From positions 113,756-177,755 of the forward strand of contig NZ_RCIQ01000007.1 in NCBI RefSeq assembly GCF_004000255.1: a stretch of 64,000 nucleotides of DNA, in the 5' to 3' direction. The translations under genes were made by a program, and so were the position numbers. Source of the stretch: Nioella ostreopsis (GTDB lineage: Bacteria; Pseudomonadota; Alphaproteobacteria; Rhodobacterales; Rhodobacteraceae). Of this stretch, positions 44,534 to 53,955 are shown in pieces. The notes under the pieces were generated by a model. That model did no database searches and was not told the DNA's origin. It saw nothing but the letters and a program-made list of their open reading frames with translations. Within the stretch, counting starts at the first letter, position 1. Every line of letters starts with the position of its first letter.

Positions 44534-45693
44534 TGGCGGATCGCAGCTTTCTCGACTGGCCGTTTTTCGAGCCCCGCCACAGGGACTGGGCCGAGGGGCT
44601 GGATGCCTGGGCGGCGGAGGCCGTCGCGGCGGTGGATCACGCCGACACCGACGCGGCCTGCCGAACGCTGGTGAAGGCGCTCGGCGCGGATGGCTGGCTG
44701 CACCCAACCGCTGCCGGGGATGGCGAACGCTTTGACGTGCGCACCCTGTGCCTGAGCCGCGAGACCCTGGCGCGCCATGACGGGCTGGCCGATTTTGCCT
44801 TTGCGATGCAGGGGCTTGGCACCGGGGCGATATCGCTCTTCGGGACGCCCGCGCAGAAGGCCGAATGGCTGCCGCTGACGCGCACGGGTCAGGCCATCGC
44901 GGGTTTCGCCCTGACCGAACCGCAATCGGGGTCCGACGTGGCCAATTCCACCATGACAGCGGAGGAGGACGGCGCCCACTTCGTTCTCAATGGCGAAAAG
45001 ACCTGGATTTCCAATGGCGGCATTGCCGATGTCTACACGGTCTTTGCCCGCACCTGCGAGGCCCCCGGCGCGCGGGGCCTGTCAGCCTTCGTGATGCCTG
45101 CCGACACGCCCGGATTGGAGATTGTTGAAAGATTGGAAACAATCGCACCGCATCCGCTGGCCCGCCTTAGGTTCAGCGACTGTCGCATCCCGAAATCCGC
45201 CCTGATCGGCGGGCGCGGCGACGGCTTCAAGATCGCCATGTCGGTGCTCGATGTCTTCCGCTCCACCGTCGCGGCAGCGGCCCTTGGCTTTGCCCGCCGG
45301 GCGCTCGACGAGGCGCTGGCGCGGGTTTCCACCCGTCATGTGCAGGGGGCGCCGCTCTTCGAGCTGCAGATGGTGCAGGGGCATATCGCGGATATGGCGG
45401 TCGATGTGGATGCGGCGGCGCTGCTGGTTTACCGCGCGGCCTGGGCCAAGGATTCCGGCGCGGCGCGGATCACGAGAGAGGCGGCGATGGCCAAGCTCTT
45501 CTCCACCGATCAGGCGCAGAAGGTCATCGACAAGGCCCTGCAACTCCATGGCGGCGAAGGGGTGAAATCCGGCGAGACCGTCGAGAAGCTCTACCGCGAG
45601 ATCCGGGCGCTGCGCATCTACGAAGGCGCCTCGGACGTTCAGAAAGTCATCATCGCCCGCCAGGCCATGGCGGCATTCACGGGAGGCCAATGA
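44533..45693 (+). CDS. Acyl-CoA dehydrogenase
   Basis: 386 residues. FAD-binding motifs [18 protein letters not shown] and [14 protein letters not shown], and the C-terminal [36 protein letters not shown], with the catalytic Glu in YEGASD. It oxidises an acyl-CoA at C2-C3 (or a cyclic analogue) and hands electrons to ETF. It overlaps its upstream neighbour by one base and the downstream gene by 4. Confidence 0.9.
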   Translation: MADRSFLDWPFFEPRHRDWAEGLDAWAAEAVAAVDHADTDAACRTLVKALGADGWLHPTAAGDGERFDVRTLCLSRETLARHDGLADFAFAMQGLGTGAISLFGTPAQKAEWLPLTRTGQAIAGFALTEPQSGSDVANSTMTAEEDGAHFVLNGEKTWISNGGIADVYTVFARTCEAPGARGLSAFVMPADTPGLEIVERLETIAPHPLARLRFSDCRIPKSALIGGRGDGFKIAMSVLDVFRSTVAAAALGFARRALDEALARVSTRHVQGAPLFELQMVQGHIADMAVDVDAAALLVYRAAWAKDSGAARITREAAMAKLFSTDQAQKVIDKALQLHGGEGVKSGETVEKLYREIRALRIYEGASDVQKVIIARQAMAAFTGGQ

Positions 45694-47312
45694 TGCTCGG
45701 ACCCACGGCTCATACAGATACGTTTTCCCGCGACGGCCTGCCCCCGGAGGACCAGTGGCCCGACTTCTGTCTCGATGGATTCAATTATCCTGACCACTTG
45801 AACGCCGGGTGGGAACTCACGGATTCCATGGTGGAAAAGGGGTTCGGGGATCACACGGCCCTGATCGGGAATGGCCGCCGCCGGACCTACAAGGAGCTTG
45901 CGGACTGGACCAACCGGCTGGCGCATGTGCTGGTCGAGGATCTGGGCGTGAAACCGGGCAACCGGGTGCTGATCCGCTCCGCCAACAACCCCGCCATGGT
46001 GGCGGCGTGGCTTGCTGCGACCAAGGCCGGTGCGGTCGTAGTCAACACCATGCCGATGCTGCGCGCGGGAGAACTCACCAAGATCGTGGACAAGGCCGAG
46101 GTGCAATTCGCGCTGTGCGACACGCGGCTGATGGAAGACATGATCGCCTGCGCCAAGACGAGCAAGTTCCTGAAATCGGTCGTGGGTTTCGACGGGACCG
46201 CCAACCATGACGCAGAGCTTGACCGGCTGGCCCTGACAAAGCCCGTGAAATTCGACAGCGTCCAGACCGGTCGGGACGATGTGGCGCTTCTGGGCTTCAC
46301 CAGCGGCAGCACAGGCGAGCCCAAGGCCACGATGCATTTTCACCGCGACCTGATGATCATCGCCGATGGCTACGCGAAAGAGGTGCTGCAAGTCACGCCC
46401 GAGGATGTCTTCGTGGGTTCACCCCCGCTTGCCTTCACCTTCGGGCTTGGCGGGCTCGCAATCTTTCCGCTCCGCTTCGGGGCGGCGGCGACGCTTCTGG
46501 AAAACGCCTCGCCCCCCAACATGATCGAGATCATCCAACAGTTCAAAGCGACCGTCTGCTTCACCGCCCCCACGGCCTACCGGGTCATGCTGCGCGCGAT
46601 GGATGAGGGCGCGGACCTGTCGTCCCTGCGCGCGGCCGTTTCAGCGGGCGAAACGCTCCCTGCCCCGGTCTATGACGAATGGATGCAGAAGACCGGCAAG
46701 CCGATGCTCGACGGAATCGGCGCGACGGAAATGTTGCATATCTTCGTCACCAACCGCTTCGACGACCACCGCCCCGCCTGCACAGGCCGCCCGGTGACGG
46801 GCTATGAGGCGAAGGTGATGGATGACGACATGACCGAAATGCCGAGGGGCGAGATCGGGCGGCTCGCCGTGCGTGGCCCGACCGGGTGCCGGTATCTCAA
46901 CGACGACCGGCAGACCGCTTACGTAAAGGACGGCTGGAACATCACCGGCGACAGTTTCACCATGGACGCGGACGGCTACCTGCATTTTGCCGCGCGCAAC
47001 GACGACATGATCGTGTCGGCGGGCTACAACATCGCAGGCCCCGAGGTGGAGGCGGCGCTGCTGGCTCATGCCGCCGTGGCGGAATGCGCCGTGGTGGGCG
47101 CACCGGACGAGGCGCGCGGCCATATCGTCGAGGCGCATGTGGTGCTGGCCGAGGGGCATGACGGCAACGCTGCATTGGTGGAACTGCTGCAGACCCACGT
47201 CAAGAGCACGATCGCGCCCTATAAATACCCGCGCCGGATCCACTTTATCGAAGCGCTGCCAAAGACCCCTACAGGCAAGATCCTGCGCTACAAACTGCGC
47301 GAGGAGGGCTGA
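45690..47312 (+). CDS. Aryl-CoA ligase (2-aminobenzoate-CoA ligase type)
   Basis: 540 residues of the ANL superfamily: P-loop-like [15 protein letters not shown] (about residue 210), [11 protein letters not shown] (about 345), the hinge [13 protein letters not shown] and the C-terminal catalytic Lys in [13 protein letters not shown]. Length and the [15 protein letters not shown] start fit benzoate- and 2-aminobenzoate-CoA ligases. It activates the aromatic acid with ATP and CoA at the start of the route. GGGAGG precedes two in-frame ATGs (45690, 45693); the second has better spacing. Confidence 0.85.
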   Translation: MMLGPTAHTDTFSRDGLPPEDQWPDFCLDGFNYPDHLNAGWELTDSMVEKGFGDHTALIGNGRRRTYKELADWTNRLAHVLVEDLGVKPGNRVLIRSANNPAMVAAWLAATKAGAVVVNTMPMLRAGELTKIVDKAEVQFALCDTRLMEDMIACAKTSKFLKSVVGFDGTANHDAELDRLALTKPVKFDSVQTGRDDVALLGFTSGSTGEPKATMHFHRDLMIIADGYAKEVLQVTPEDVFVGSPPLAFTFGLGGLAIFPLRFGAAATLLENASPPNMIEIIQQFKATVCFTAPTAYRVMLRAMDEGADLSSLRAAVSAGETLPAPVYDEWMQKTGKPMLDGIGATEMLHIFVTNRFDDHRPACTGRPVTGYEAKVMDDDMTEMPRGEIGRLAVRGPTGCRYLNDDRQTAYVKDGWNITGDSFTMDADGYLHFAARNDDMIVSAGYNIAGPEVEAALLAHAAVAECAVVGAPDEARGHIVEAHVVLAEGHDGNAALVELLQTHVKSTIAPYKYPRRIHFIEALPKTPTGKILRYKLREEG

Positions 47313-47314
47313 GG

Positions 47315-47551
47315 ATGCAGACCGTTTTCGTCCAGATCCGCTGCCGCCCCGGCACCACCTATGACGTGGCCTTCGCCATCGTGCTGAAGGAAATCCACGC
47401 GGAACTCTATTCCACGAGCGGGGAATATGATCTTCTGGTGAAGCTCATCATTCCGAAGGGGGACGATATCGGCCGCTATATCAACGACCACTTCCGCGAT
47501 GTGGACGGGATCGAGCGGACATTGACGACGCTGACCTTCAAGGCATTCTGA
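47315..47551 (+). CDS. Stand-alone Lrp/AsnC ligand-binding (RAM) domain protein, copy 2
   Basis: 78 residues, same fold as the product of 6350-6586, with 69 of 78 residues identical. It starts 2 bases after the ligase gene, inside a catabolic operon. No helix-turn-helix. In this setting an aromatic or amino-aromatic ligand, perhaps an effector that adjusts an enzyme or regulator of the pathway, is plausible; this is inference. Confidence 0.8.
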   Translation: MQTVFVQIRCRPGTTYDVAFAIVLKEIHAELYSTSGEYDLLVKLIIPKGDDIGRYINDHFRDVDGIERTLTTLTFKAF

Positions 47552-47577
47552 GACAACGAACAACAGGGAGAGTAACA

Positions 47578-48714
47578 ATGAACCTTAAGACACTTGCGAT
47601 GGCGGGCCTGATGGCTTCCACCTCTACAATGGCTCTGGCTGACGGCGTCAGCATCGGCATGATCACCACGCTTTCTGGCGGCGGGGCCGGGCTTGGCATC
47701 GACGTGCGCGACGGCTTCATGCTGGCGATTGAACAGTCGGGCCGCGACGATATCGAGATGATCATCGAGGATGACGAGCGCGCGCCGGATCGGGCCGTGC
47801 AACTGGCCGACCGGATGATCCAGTCCGATGACGTGGATATCATGACCGGCATCATCTGGTCGAACCTCGCCATGGCGGTCATTCCGTCCACCACCGCGCA
47901 GGGCGTGTTCTACCTGTCGCCCAATGCCGGCCCTTCGCAGCTGGCCGGTGCCGGCTGCCACGAGAACTATTTCAACGTGGCCTGGCAGAATGACGGCCTG
48001 CACGAAGCGGCGGGCGCCTATGCCAACACGGCGGGTTATGGCAACAGCTTCATCCTTGCGCCGAACTATCCGGCGGGCCGCGATGCGCTGACCGGCTATC
48101 AGCGGATGTTCGAAGGCGATGTGGCCGAAGAGGTCTATACCCAGCTTGGCCAGACCGACTACGCCGCCGAGATCAGCCAGATCCGCAATTCCGGCGCGGA
48201 CAGCGTCTATTTCTTCCTACCCGGCGGGATGGGCATCGCCTTCGTCCGTCAATATGCGGAATCGGGTGTCGATATTCCGCTGATTGGCCCGGCCTTCAGC
48301 TTTGACCAGGGCATTCTGGGGGCCGTGGGCGAGGCCGCGCTTGGCGTGCACAACACCTCGCAGTGGAGCCAGGATCTGGACAACCCCACAAACGTGGCCT
48401 TTGTCGAGGCGTTCCAGGCCGAATATGGCCGCCTGCCCTCGCTCTATGCGTCGCAGGGTTTCGACACCGCGAACCTGATCCTCTCGGCCATGGAAGTCGC
48501 GCATCCCGATGACGCGGATGCCTTCCGCGCCGCGCTGGAAGCGGCCAATTTCGACAGCACCCGTGGCGATTTCGCCTTCGGGCCGAACCATCACCCGATT
48601 CAGGATATCTATGTCCGTGAAGTGGTGATGCAGGGCGACGTGCTGACCAATGTGGTTGTCGGCACCGCGCTGGAAGATCACGGCGACGCCTACGCGGACC
48701 AGTGCCAGATGTAA
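47578..48714 (+). CDS. Branched-chain-amino-acid-type ABC substrate-binding protein
   Basis: 378 residues with a signal peptide (MNLKTLAMAGLMASTSTMALA) and the type I periplasmic-binding fold of the LivJ family (VSIGMITTLSGGGAGLGIDVRDGF start; RAVQLADRMIQSDDVDIMTGIIWSN). In a catabolic operon it likely captures the aromatic acid, not leucine. The CAACAGGGAG site precedes the ATG. A strong hairpin follows. Confidence 0.88.
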   Translation: MNLKTLAMAGLMASTSTMALADGVSIGMITTLSGGGAGLGIDVRDGFMLAIEQSGRDDIEMIIEDDERAPDRAVQLADRMIQSDDVDIMTGIIWSNLAMAVIPSTTAQGVFYLSPNAGPSQLAGAGCHENYFNVAWQNDGLHEAAGAYANTAGYGNSFILAPNYPAGRDALTGYQRMFEGDVAEEVYTQLGQTDYAAEISQIRNSGADSVYFFLPGGMGIAFVRQYAESGVDIPLIGPAFSFDQGILGAVGEAALGVHNTSQWSQDLDNPTNVAFVEAFQAEYGRLPSLYASQGFDTANLILSAMEVAHPDDADAFRAALEAANFDSTRGDFAFGPNHHPIQDIYVREVVMQGDVLTNVVVGTALEDHGDAYADQCQM

Positions 48715-48724
48715 TGGCCTGACC

Positions 48725-48755
48725 GGCCGGGCCTGCCCCCGCGCAAGGCCCGGCC
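48725..48755 (+). other. Intercistronic hairpin after the binding-protein gene
   Basis: GGCCGGGCCT (48725-48734) pairs perfectly with AGGCCCGGCC (48746-48755) over an 11-base loop. There is no T-run. Such stems after binding-protein genes stabilise the upstream message or damp the permease transcript. Confidence 0.7.
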
Positions 48756-48771
48756 AACAAAGGGATTTTCC

Positions 48772-49692
48772 ATGTCGGCAGCTCTTCTGATCGAGCAGCT
48801 TCTCAACGGGCTGCAATTTGGCGTCATGTTGTTTCTTATGGCAGCAGGCCTGACCCTGATTTTCGGGGTCATGGGGCTGATCAACCTCGCTCATGGCTCG
48901 CTCTACATGATCGGGGCTTTCGCGGCGGCGGGGGTCGCGGGCTGGACCGGGTCGTTCTGGCTGGCCCTGATGGGCGCGCTGATGGCCGCCGCGATGATCG
49001 GGGCATTGGTGGAGATGGTGGTGATCCGACGGCTTTATGACCGGGACCATCTGGACCAGGTGCTGGCGACCTTCGCGCTGATCCTGATCTTCTCAGAGGG
49101 CACGCGGTTTTTCTTCGGGTCGCTGCCGCTTTATCTCGACACGCCCGATCTGCTGTCGGGGCCGACCACCCTGCCCGGCGGGATCGAGTATTCGAAATAC
49201 CGGCTTTTCATCATCGCCGTGGGGCTTGCCGTTGGCGGCGGGCTGTTCTGGCTCATCTCCCGCACCCGTATCGGCATCCAGATCCGGGCTGGTGAGGCAG
49301 ATCGGGAAATGATCGCCGCGCTCGGCGTCGATATCCGCAAGCTTTATACCATGGTCTTCGCCCTCGGCGCGGCGCTGGCGGGACTGGCGGGGGCGATGAT
49401 CGGGCCCATTCAGTCGGTCGAGGTCGGCATGGGCGAGCCAGTGCTGATCCTTGCCTTCGTGGTGATCGTGATCGGCGGCATCGGGTCCATCAAGGGCGCC
49501 TTCATCGGCGCGTTGCTGGTGGGTCTGACCGATACGCTCGGCCGGATCATGCTGCCGCAACTCTTTGGCATGTTCATGGATGCGAGCAGCGCCACGACCG
49601 TCGGCGCATCGCTGGCGTCCATGTCGATCTACATCCTGATGGCGGGGATCCTGCTGTTCAAACCCTCTGGCCTGTTCGGAGGGCAATCGTGA
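48772..49692 (+). CDS. ABC importer permease, LivH type
   Basis: 306 residues with eight or so membrane helices and the LivH signature (GLQFGVMLFLMAAGLTLIFGVMGLINLAHGSLYMIGA; GIQIRAGEADREMIAALGVD, the cytoplasmic coupling region). One half of the transmembrane channel of the aromatic-acid importer. AAGGGA precedes the ATG at 48772. Confidence 0.9.
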   Translation: MSAALLIEQLLNGLQFGVMLFLMAAGLTLIFGVMGLINLAHGSLYMIGAFAAAGVAGWTGSFWLALMGALMAAAMIGALVEMVVIRRLYDRDHLDQVLATFALILIFSEGTRFFFGSLPLYLDTPDLLSGPTTLPGGIEYSKYRLFIIAVGLAVGGGLFWLISRTRIGIQIRAGEADREMIAALGVDIRKLYTMVFALGAALAGLAGAMIGPIQSVEVGMGEPVLILAFVVIVIGGIGSIKGAFIGALLVGLTDTLGRIMLPQLFGMFMDASSATTVGASLASMSIYILMAGILLFKPSGLFGGQS

Positions 49693-50666
49693 TGCGGCGC
49701 GAAACGATCCTGAACCTTGCCATTCCCGGCATCCTTCTGGCCACGGCGCTGATCGCCTATGCCATGGAGGAACCCTATATCATCACGCTCGCAACCAAGG
49801 CCGCCATTCTGGCGCTGGCGGGCGTCGGGCTGAACATTGCGCTTGGGCTTGGCGGGCTGGTCAGCCTTGGGCACGCGGCATTCTTTGGCGTCGGCGGCTA
49901 TGCCATGGGCATCCTCGCCTTCCATGCGCAGAACTACATGCCGATCTGGGGCGTGCTGGAGGGCACCAAGTCGATGCCGATCATCTGGCTGGTGGCGCTG
50001 ATTGCCTCGGCACTGGCGGCGCTGGTCATCGGCGCGCTGTCCCTACGCACCTCGGGCGTCTACTTCATCATGATCACATTGGCCTTCGGGCAGATGCTGT
50101 TCTACTTCGCGATTTCCTGGCCGACCTATGGCGGCGAGGACGGCATGTCGATCTACCTGCGCAACGATTTTCCGGGCGTGAACACGCTGGTGCCGCTGAA
50201 CTTCTTCCTGATCTGCTTCGCGGTGCTGACGGTGGTGCTGGTGCTGGCCGACCGGCTTGGCAAATCGGCCTTCGGTCTGGCGCTGCAAGCCACGAGGCAG
50301 AACGTGGCGCGGGTCGAGGCCGTGGGATTGGCCCCCTACCGGCTGCGGCTGGTGGCCTTCACGATCTCGGGCGCTGTCACGGGGCTGGCCGGCGCGCTTT
50401 TCGCGGACCTGAACCGCTTCGTCAGCCCTTCGATGCTGAGCTGGCACATGTCGGGGGAAATCATGATCCTGATCATCCTGGGCGGTATCGCGCGGCTGTC
50501 GGGGCCTGTCGCGGGGGCAATGCTGTTCATCGCGCTGGAATATGTCCTCGAAGACCTGAGCCACTATTGGCACGTCTATCTGGGTGCGATCCTGCTTGGC
50601 GTGGTGCTCTTCGCGCGCGGAGGCGTGGTTGGCCTGATCCTTGGTCGGGAGGTGGCCCATGACTGA
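49692..50666 (+). CDS. ABC importer permease, LivM type
   Basis: 324 residues, LivM family (VGLNIALGLGGLVSLGHAAFFGVGGYA; GLALQATRQNVARVEAVGL coupling loop; ISGAVTGLAGALFADL). Second permease. Starts within the livH-type stop (TGATG); a GTG one codon upstream is also possible. Confidence 0.9.
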   Translation: MRRETILNLAIPGILLATALIAYAMEEPYIITLATKAAILALAGVGLNIALGLGGLVSLGHAAFFGVGGYAMGILAFHAQNYMPIWGVLEGTKSMPIIWLVALIASALAALVIGALSLRTSGVYFIMITLAFGQMLFYFAISWPTYGGEDGMSIYLRNDFPGVNTLVPLNFFLICFAVLTVVLVLADRLGKSAFGLALQATRQNVARVEAVGLAPYRLRLVAFTISGAVTGLAGALFADLNRFVSPSMLSWHMSGEIMILIILGGIARLSGPVAGAMLFIALEYVLEDLSHYWHVYLGAILLGVVLFARGGVVGLILGREVAHD

Positions 50667-51414
50667 GGCCCTTCTGCAAACCCGCGCGATCTGCAAAAGC
50701 TTTGGCGCGCTTGAGGCATCGAAGGACGTGACGCTCGACCTGCGGCCCGGAGAGATCCACGCCCTGATCGGCCCCAATGGCGCGGGAAAATCGACGCTGA
50801 TCGCGCAGATATCGGGCGCGCTTCGTCCTGACAGCGGGCGGGTGATTTTCGACGGACAGGATGTGACAGCCCTGACGACGACGCAACGTGCCCGCGCCGG
50901 GCTTGGCCGGACCTTCCAGATTTCCGCCCTGCCGATGGAATTCACCGTCCTGCAAAATGCCGTTCTGGGGGCGCTTGGGCAACGGGGTCGCGCCTTCCGC
51001 TTCTTCGGCAACGTGATGCGCGACAAGGCCCTGCTGGCAAGGGCGGAAGAGGCGCTGGACCAGGTGGGGCTGGCCGAGTTCCGCAATTTCGTGACGGCGG
51101 AGCTGTCCCATGGCCAGCGCCGCCAGCTGGAGGTCGCGGTGGCCCTGACCCTGCAACCCAAGGCCTTCCTGATGGATGAACCGATGGCGGGGCTTGGCGC
51201 GGAAGGCTCGCACCGGCTGACCGGGTTCCTGGACGAATTGCGCCACCGTGCGCCGATTCTGCTGGTGGAACATGACATGGACGCGGTCTTTGCGCTGGCC
51301 GACCGGATCAGCGTGCTGGTCTACGGTCAGGTGATCGCCACCGGAACGGCGGACGAGATCAAGGCCGATCCCCGCGTGAGAGAGGCCTATCTGGGCGAGG
51401 AGGACGCGGCATGA
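50659..51414 (+). CDS. ABC importer ATPase, LivG type
   Basis: 251 residues. Walker A GPNGAGKSTL (about residue 40), signature AELSHGQRRQLEVAV, Walker B AFLMDEPMAGLG and switch His in LVEHDMD. The LSHGQRR signature is the LivG form. Starts 8 bases inside the previous gene. Confidence 0.92.
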   Translation: MTEALLQTRAICKSFGALEASKDVTLDLRPGEIHALIGPNGAGKSTLIAQISGALRPDSGRVIFDGQDVTALTTTQRARAGLGRTFQISALPMEFTVLQNAVLGALGQRGRAFRFFGNVMRDKALLARAEEALDQVGLAEFRNFVTAELSHGQRRQLEVAVALTLQPKAFLMDEPMAGLGAEGSHRLTGFLDELRHRAPILLVEHDMDAVFALADRISVLVYGQVIATGTADEIKADPRVREAYLGEEDAA

Positions 51415-52100
51415 GCCTGCTGAAACTGTCCCATGTCTCGGCCTTCTACGGCGCGTCCCAGGCGCTGTTCGACGTGCATCTGGATCTGGCAGAAGGCGAG
51501 GTTCTGGCGCTGATGGGGCGCAACGGCATGGGCAAATCCACCACCGTCAAGGTGATCTGCCGGATGCTGAAGAATCGCGGCGGCTCGGTCATGTTCGACG
51601 GGCAGGATCTGGGGTCGGTTCCGGCGCACAAGGCCGCGCGGGCCGGGATCGGGCTGGTGCCCGAGGGGCGGCGCTGCTTTGCGCCGCTGACCGTGCAGGA
51701 AAACCTGATCGCCGCGGCGCGCAAGGGCCATTGGGATCTGGCGCGGGTCAGCGCGCTGTTCCCGCGGCTTGGCGAACGGCAAGGCCAGGTCGCCTCGTCC
51801 CTGTCGGGGGGAGAACAGCAGATGCTGGCCATTGGCCGGGCGCTGATGACGAACCCCCGCCTGCTGATCCTCGATGAAGCCACCGAAGGCCTGGCGCCGG
51901 TGATCCGGCAGGAAATCTGGGCCGCGATCCAGCGGCTCAAGGTGGAAACCGGGCTCTCGATCCTCGTGATCGACAAGTCGCTGCGGGAACTGGGCACGGT
52001 GGCCGACAAGGGCGTGATCATCGAAAAGGGCGTGACGGTCTGGGCCGGCCCCTTCGCTACGCTCGACCGGGCCACGACCGACCAGCATCTGGGGGTGTAG
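51411..52100 (+). CDS. ABC importer ATPase, LivF type
   Basis: 229 residues. Walker A GRNGMGKSTT (about residue 35), signature SSLSGGEQQMLAIGRAL, Walker B LLILDEATEGLAP. The switch region reads ILVIDKSLREL, with Lys where most ATPases have His (a change seen in some LivF-type proteins). Overlaps the LivG-type gene by 4 bases. Completes a five-part importer. Confidence 0.9.
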   Translation: MSLLKLSHVSAFYGASQALFDVHLDLAEGEVLALMGRNGMGKSTTVKVICRMLKNRGGSVMFDGQDLGSVPAHKAARAGIGLVPEGRRCFAPLTVQENLIAAARKGHWDLARVSALFPRLGERQGQVASSLSGGEQQMLAIGRALMTNPRLLILDEATEGLAPVIRQEIWAAIQRLKVETGLSILVIDKSLRELGTVADKGVIIEKGVTVWAGPFATLDRATTDQHLGV

Positions 52101-52105
52101 GGGCC

Positions 52106-52522
52106 ATGGCGTTCCTCTTCCCACAAAAGGTTCTGTTCAAGCATTGCGACCCGGCTGGCATCGTTTTCTATCCGCGCTATTTCGAGATGCTGAACGATTG
52201 TGTCGAAGCCTTCTTCGACGAGGTGCTGGGACTGCCGTTCGAGACGCTCCATGCCACGGGCGGCGTGCCCACGGCAGAGATCACCACCCGCTTTCTGGCC
52301 CCGAGCCGCCATGGCGATCACCTGACCATCGCCCTGACCGTCACCCGTGTCGGGCAGAGCTCGCTCGGGCTGATGTTCACCGCCGATTGCGACGACGAAC
52401 CCCGCTTCACCGCGCGCTCCACCCTTGTCCTTCTGGGCGAAAACGGGCGGCCCCGGCCGTGGCCCGAGGGGGTGCGACAGATACTTCTGGACCGAGAGGA
52501 GGCCCCGGCCCATGTCCCATAA
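52106..52522 (+). CDS. Acyl-CoA thioesterase, 4-hydroxybenzoyl-CoA thioesterase family
   Basis: 138-residue hotdog fold with FKHCDPAGIVFYPRYFEML; Asp15 matches the active-site Asp of the Pseudomonas-type enzyme. It hydrolyses acyl- or aroyl-CoA and may clear dead-end CoA thioesters from the pathway. It follows the importer genes by 5 bases and overlaps the RidA-type gene. Confidence 0.87.
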   Translation: MAFLFPQKVLFKHCDPAGIVFYPRYFEMLNDCVEAFFDEVLGLPFETLHATGGVPTAEITTRFLAPSRHGDHLTIALTVTRVGQSSLGLMFTADCDDEPRFTARSTLVLLGENGRPRPWPEGVRQILLDREEAPAHVP

Positions 52523-52907
52523 ATCCATTCAACCCGCAGGCTGGCCCGAACCCAAGGGCTATGCGAACGGCATTCTTGCCTCCAACGGGACGCTCTATGT
52601 GGGCGGCCAGATCGGCTGGGACGCGGAGGGCAAATTTGCCCCCGGCGGCTTCATCGGCCAGATGGAGCAGGCGTTGACCAATATCCGCGACGTGGTCGAG
52701 GCCGCTGGCGGCACGCCCGAGGATATCACGCGGCTGACTTGGTATGTGACCGACAAGCAGGAATATCTGGACAGCCAGCGAGAGGTGGGCGCGGCCTATC
52801 GCCGGATCATGGGCAAGCATTTCCCCGCCATGGCGATGGTCGTGGTCGCCGGGCTGGTCGAGGATGAGGCCGTGGTCGAGATCGAGGCCACCGCCGTCAT
52901 CGGCTGA
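52512..52907 (+). CDS. RidA-family protein lacking the usual catalytic arginine
   Basis: 131 residues of the RidA/YjgF trimer fold (GYANGILASNGTLYVGGQIGWDAEGKF; the end AVVEIEATAVIG). In typical RidA the end region reads with an Arg (Arg105 in E. coli) that binds the imine carboxylate; here the aligned stretch is FPAMAMVVVAGLVEDE, with Met in that place, so it belongs with the Rid4-7-like proteins and its activity is doubtful. The anthranilate route passes through an enamine, so a role in its hydrolysis is possible but unproven. Last gene of the run; starts inside the thioesterase gene. Confidence 0.8.
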   Translation: MSHKSIQPAGWPEPKGYANGILASNGTLYVGGQIGWDAEGKFAPGGFIGQMEQALTNIRDVVEAAGGTPEDITRLTWYVTDKQEYLDSQREVGAAYRRIMGKHFPAMAMVVVAGLVEDEAVVEIEATAVIG

Positions 52908-52958
52908 TCTGCGCGGACCCCCGTTGCATATCGCGCCCGCGTGCGGCTGGATGGGATC

Positions 52959-53864
52959 ATGCGGATCCTGAGCTTCAACATCCAGAACCTGCGACTGCGG
53001 CAGGGCGCGGGACAGCCCCGGCTGGATGGCGCGCGGGACCGCGACGAGATCGGCGAAGCCTCGGCACTGGACCCGGCTGACCGCCGGTTGTCCGCCGCGC
53101 TGCTGGCTGAGGCGAAGGCCGATCTGGTGCTGCTGCAAGAGGTGTTCGACACGGACACGCTGGATTGGTTCAACACCCGGTTATTGCCTGCCGCCGGTCT
53201 GCCCTCCTACCCCCACGCCCATTGTCCGCCCGGCAATGACGGGCGCGGGCTGGATCTGGCGGTGCTGTCGCGCCAGCCCGTCCAGTTGACCAGCCATGCC
53301 AATGTGACCCCCTCCGACCTGGGGTTGGAAGCCCCGCAGCCCGGCCTGCCTGTGTTCCGCCGGGATTGCCTGATGGTCGAAACCGGCGGGCTGACCGTTT
53401 TCACCTGCCATTTCAAAGCCCCCTACCCCGACCCGGACACCGCCTGGCCCGTCCGTCGCGCAGAGGCAGACGCCACCCGGCGGATCATCGAACGCCACAT
53501 ACCTGCCCCCTCACAGGGACTTTGGCTGATTGCCGGGGATCTGAACGAACCGTTCGAGCCCGATGCCGAGCCTGCCATTCAACCGCTGCTGCCGCCCTTC
53601 AGCACAGACCTGATGGCGCGGCTTCCGGAGGATGAACGCTGGACCTATTTCGACAGCCATTCGGGCCGCTATGGCCAACCCGACGCCCTGCTGGCATCCC
53701 CCGCGCTTGCCGCCCGCTGGCCCGACGCCATCCCGCAGGTCTTGCGCGCGGGGCTGGCCTATGAGGCTACGCGCCACCGGGGCGCACATCTGCAAGGTGT
53801 TGGCCGCCACAGGCCCCATGCCTCGGATCACGCGGGCGTTCTGCTGGACCTGCCGGGGATCTGA
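52959..53864 (+). CDS. Endonuclease/exonuclease/phosphatase-fold protein
   Basis: 301 residues of the EEP fold: ILSFNIQNLRL start, LVLLQEVFD (catalytic Glu), GLDLAVLSRQPV, TCHFKAPY, LIAGDLNEPFEPDA (Asp-x-Asn) and a C-terminal HASDHAGVLLDL (Asp-His). Members cut nucleic acids or phosphodiesters/phosphomonoesters; the substrate is open. The ATG at 52959 starts at the conserved first strand. 51 bases after the RidA-type gene; may or may not belong to the operon. Confidence 0.8.
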   Translation: MRILSFNIQNLRLRQGAGQPRLDGARDRDEIGEASALDPADRRLSAALLAEAKADLVLLQEVFDTDTLDWFNTRLLPAAGLPSYPHAHCPPGNDGRGLDLAVLSRQPVQLTSHANVTPSDLGLEAPQPGLPVFRRDCLMVETGGLTVFTCHFKAPYPDPDTAWPVRRAEADATRRIIERHIPAPSQGLWLIAGDLNEPFEPDAEPAIQPLLPPFSTDLMARLPEDERWTYFDSHSGRYGQPDALLASPALAARWPDAIPQVLRAGLAYEATRHRGAHLQGVGRHRPHASDHAGVLLDLPGI

Positions 53865-53955
53865 GCCCCGCGTCCAACGGTCCTGCCCGGCGTCATGGTT
53901 TTGTCATCAATCCCATGCCAGACTATGCTGCACCTGCAGCATCCTTGGGGAACCC

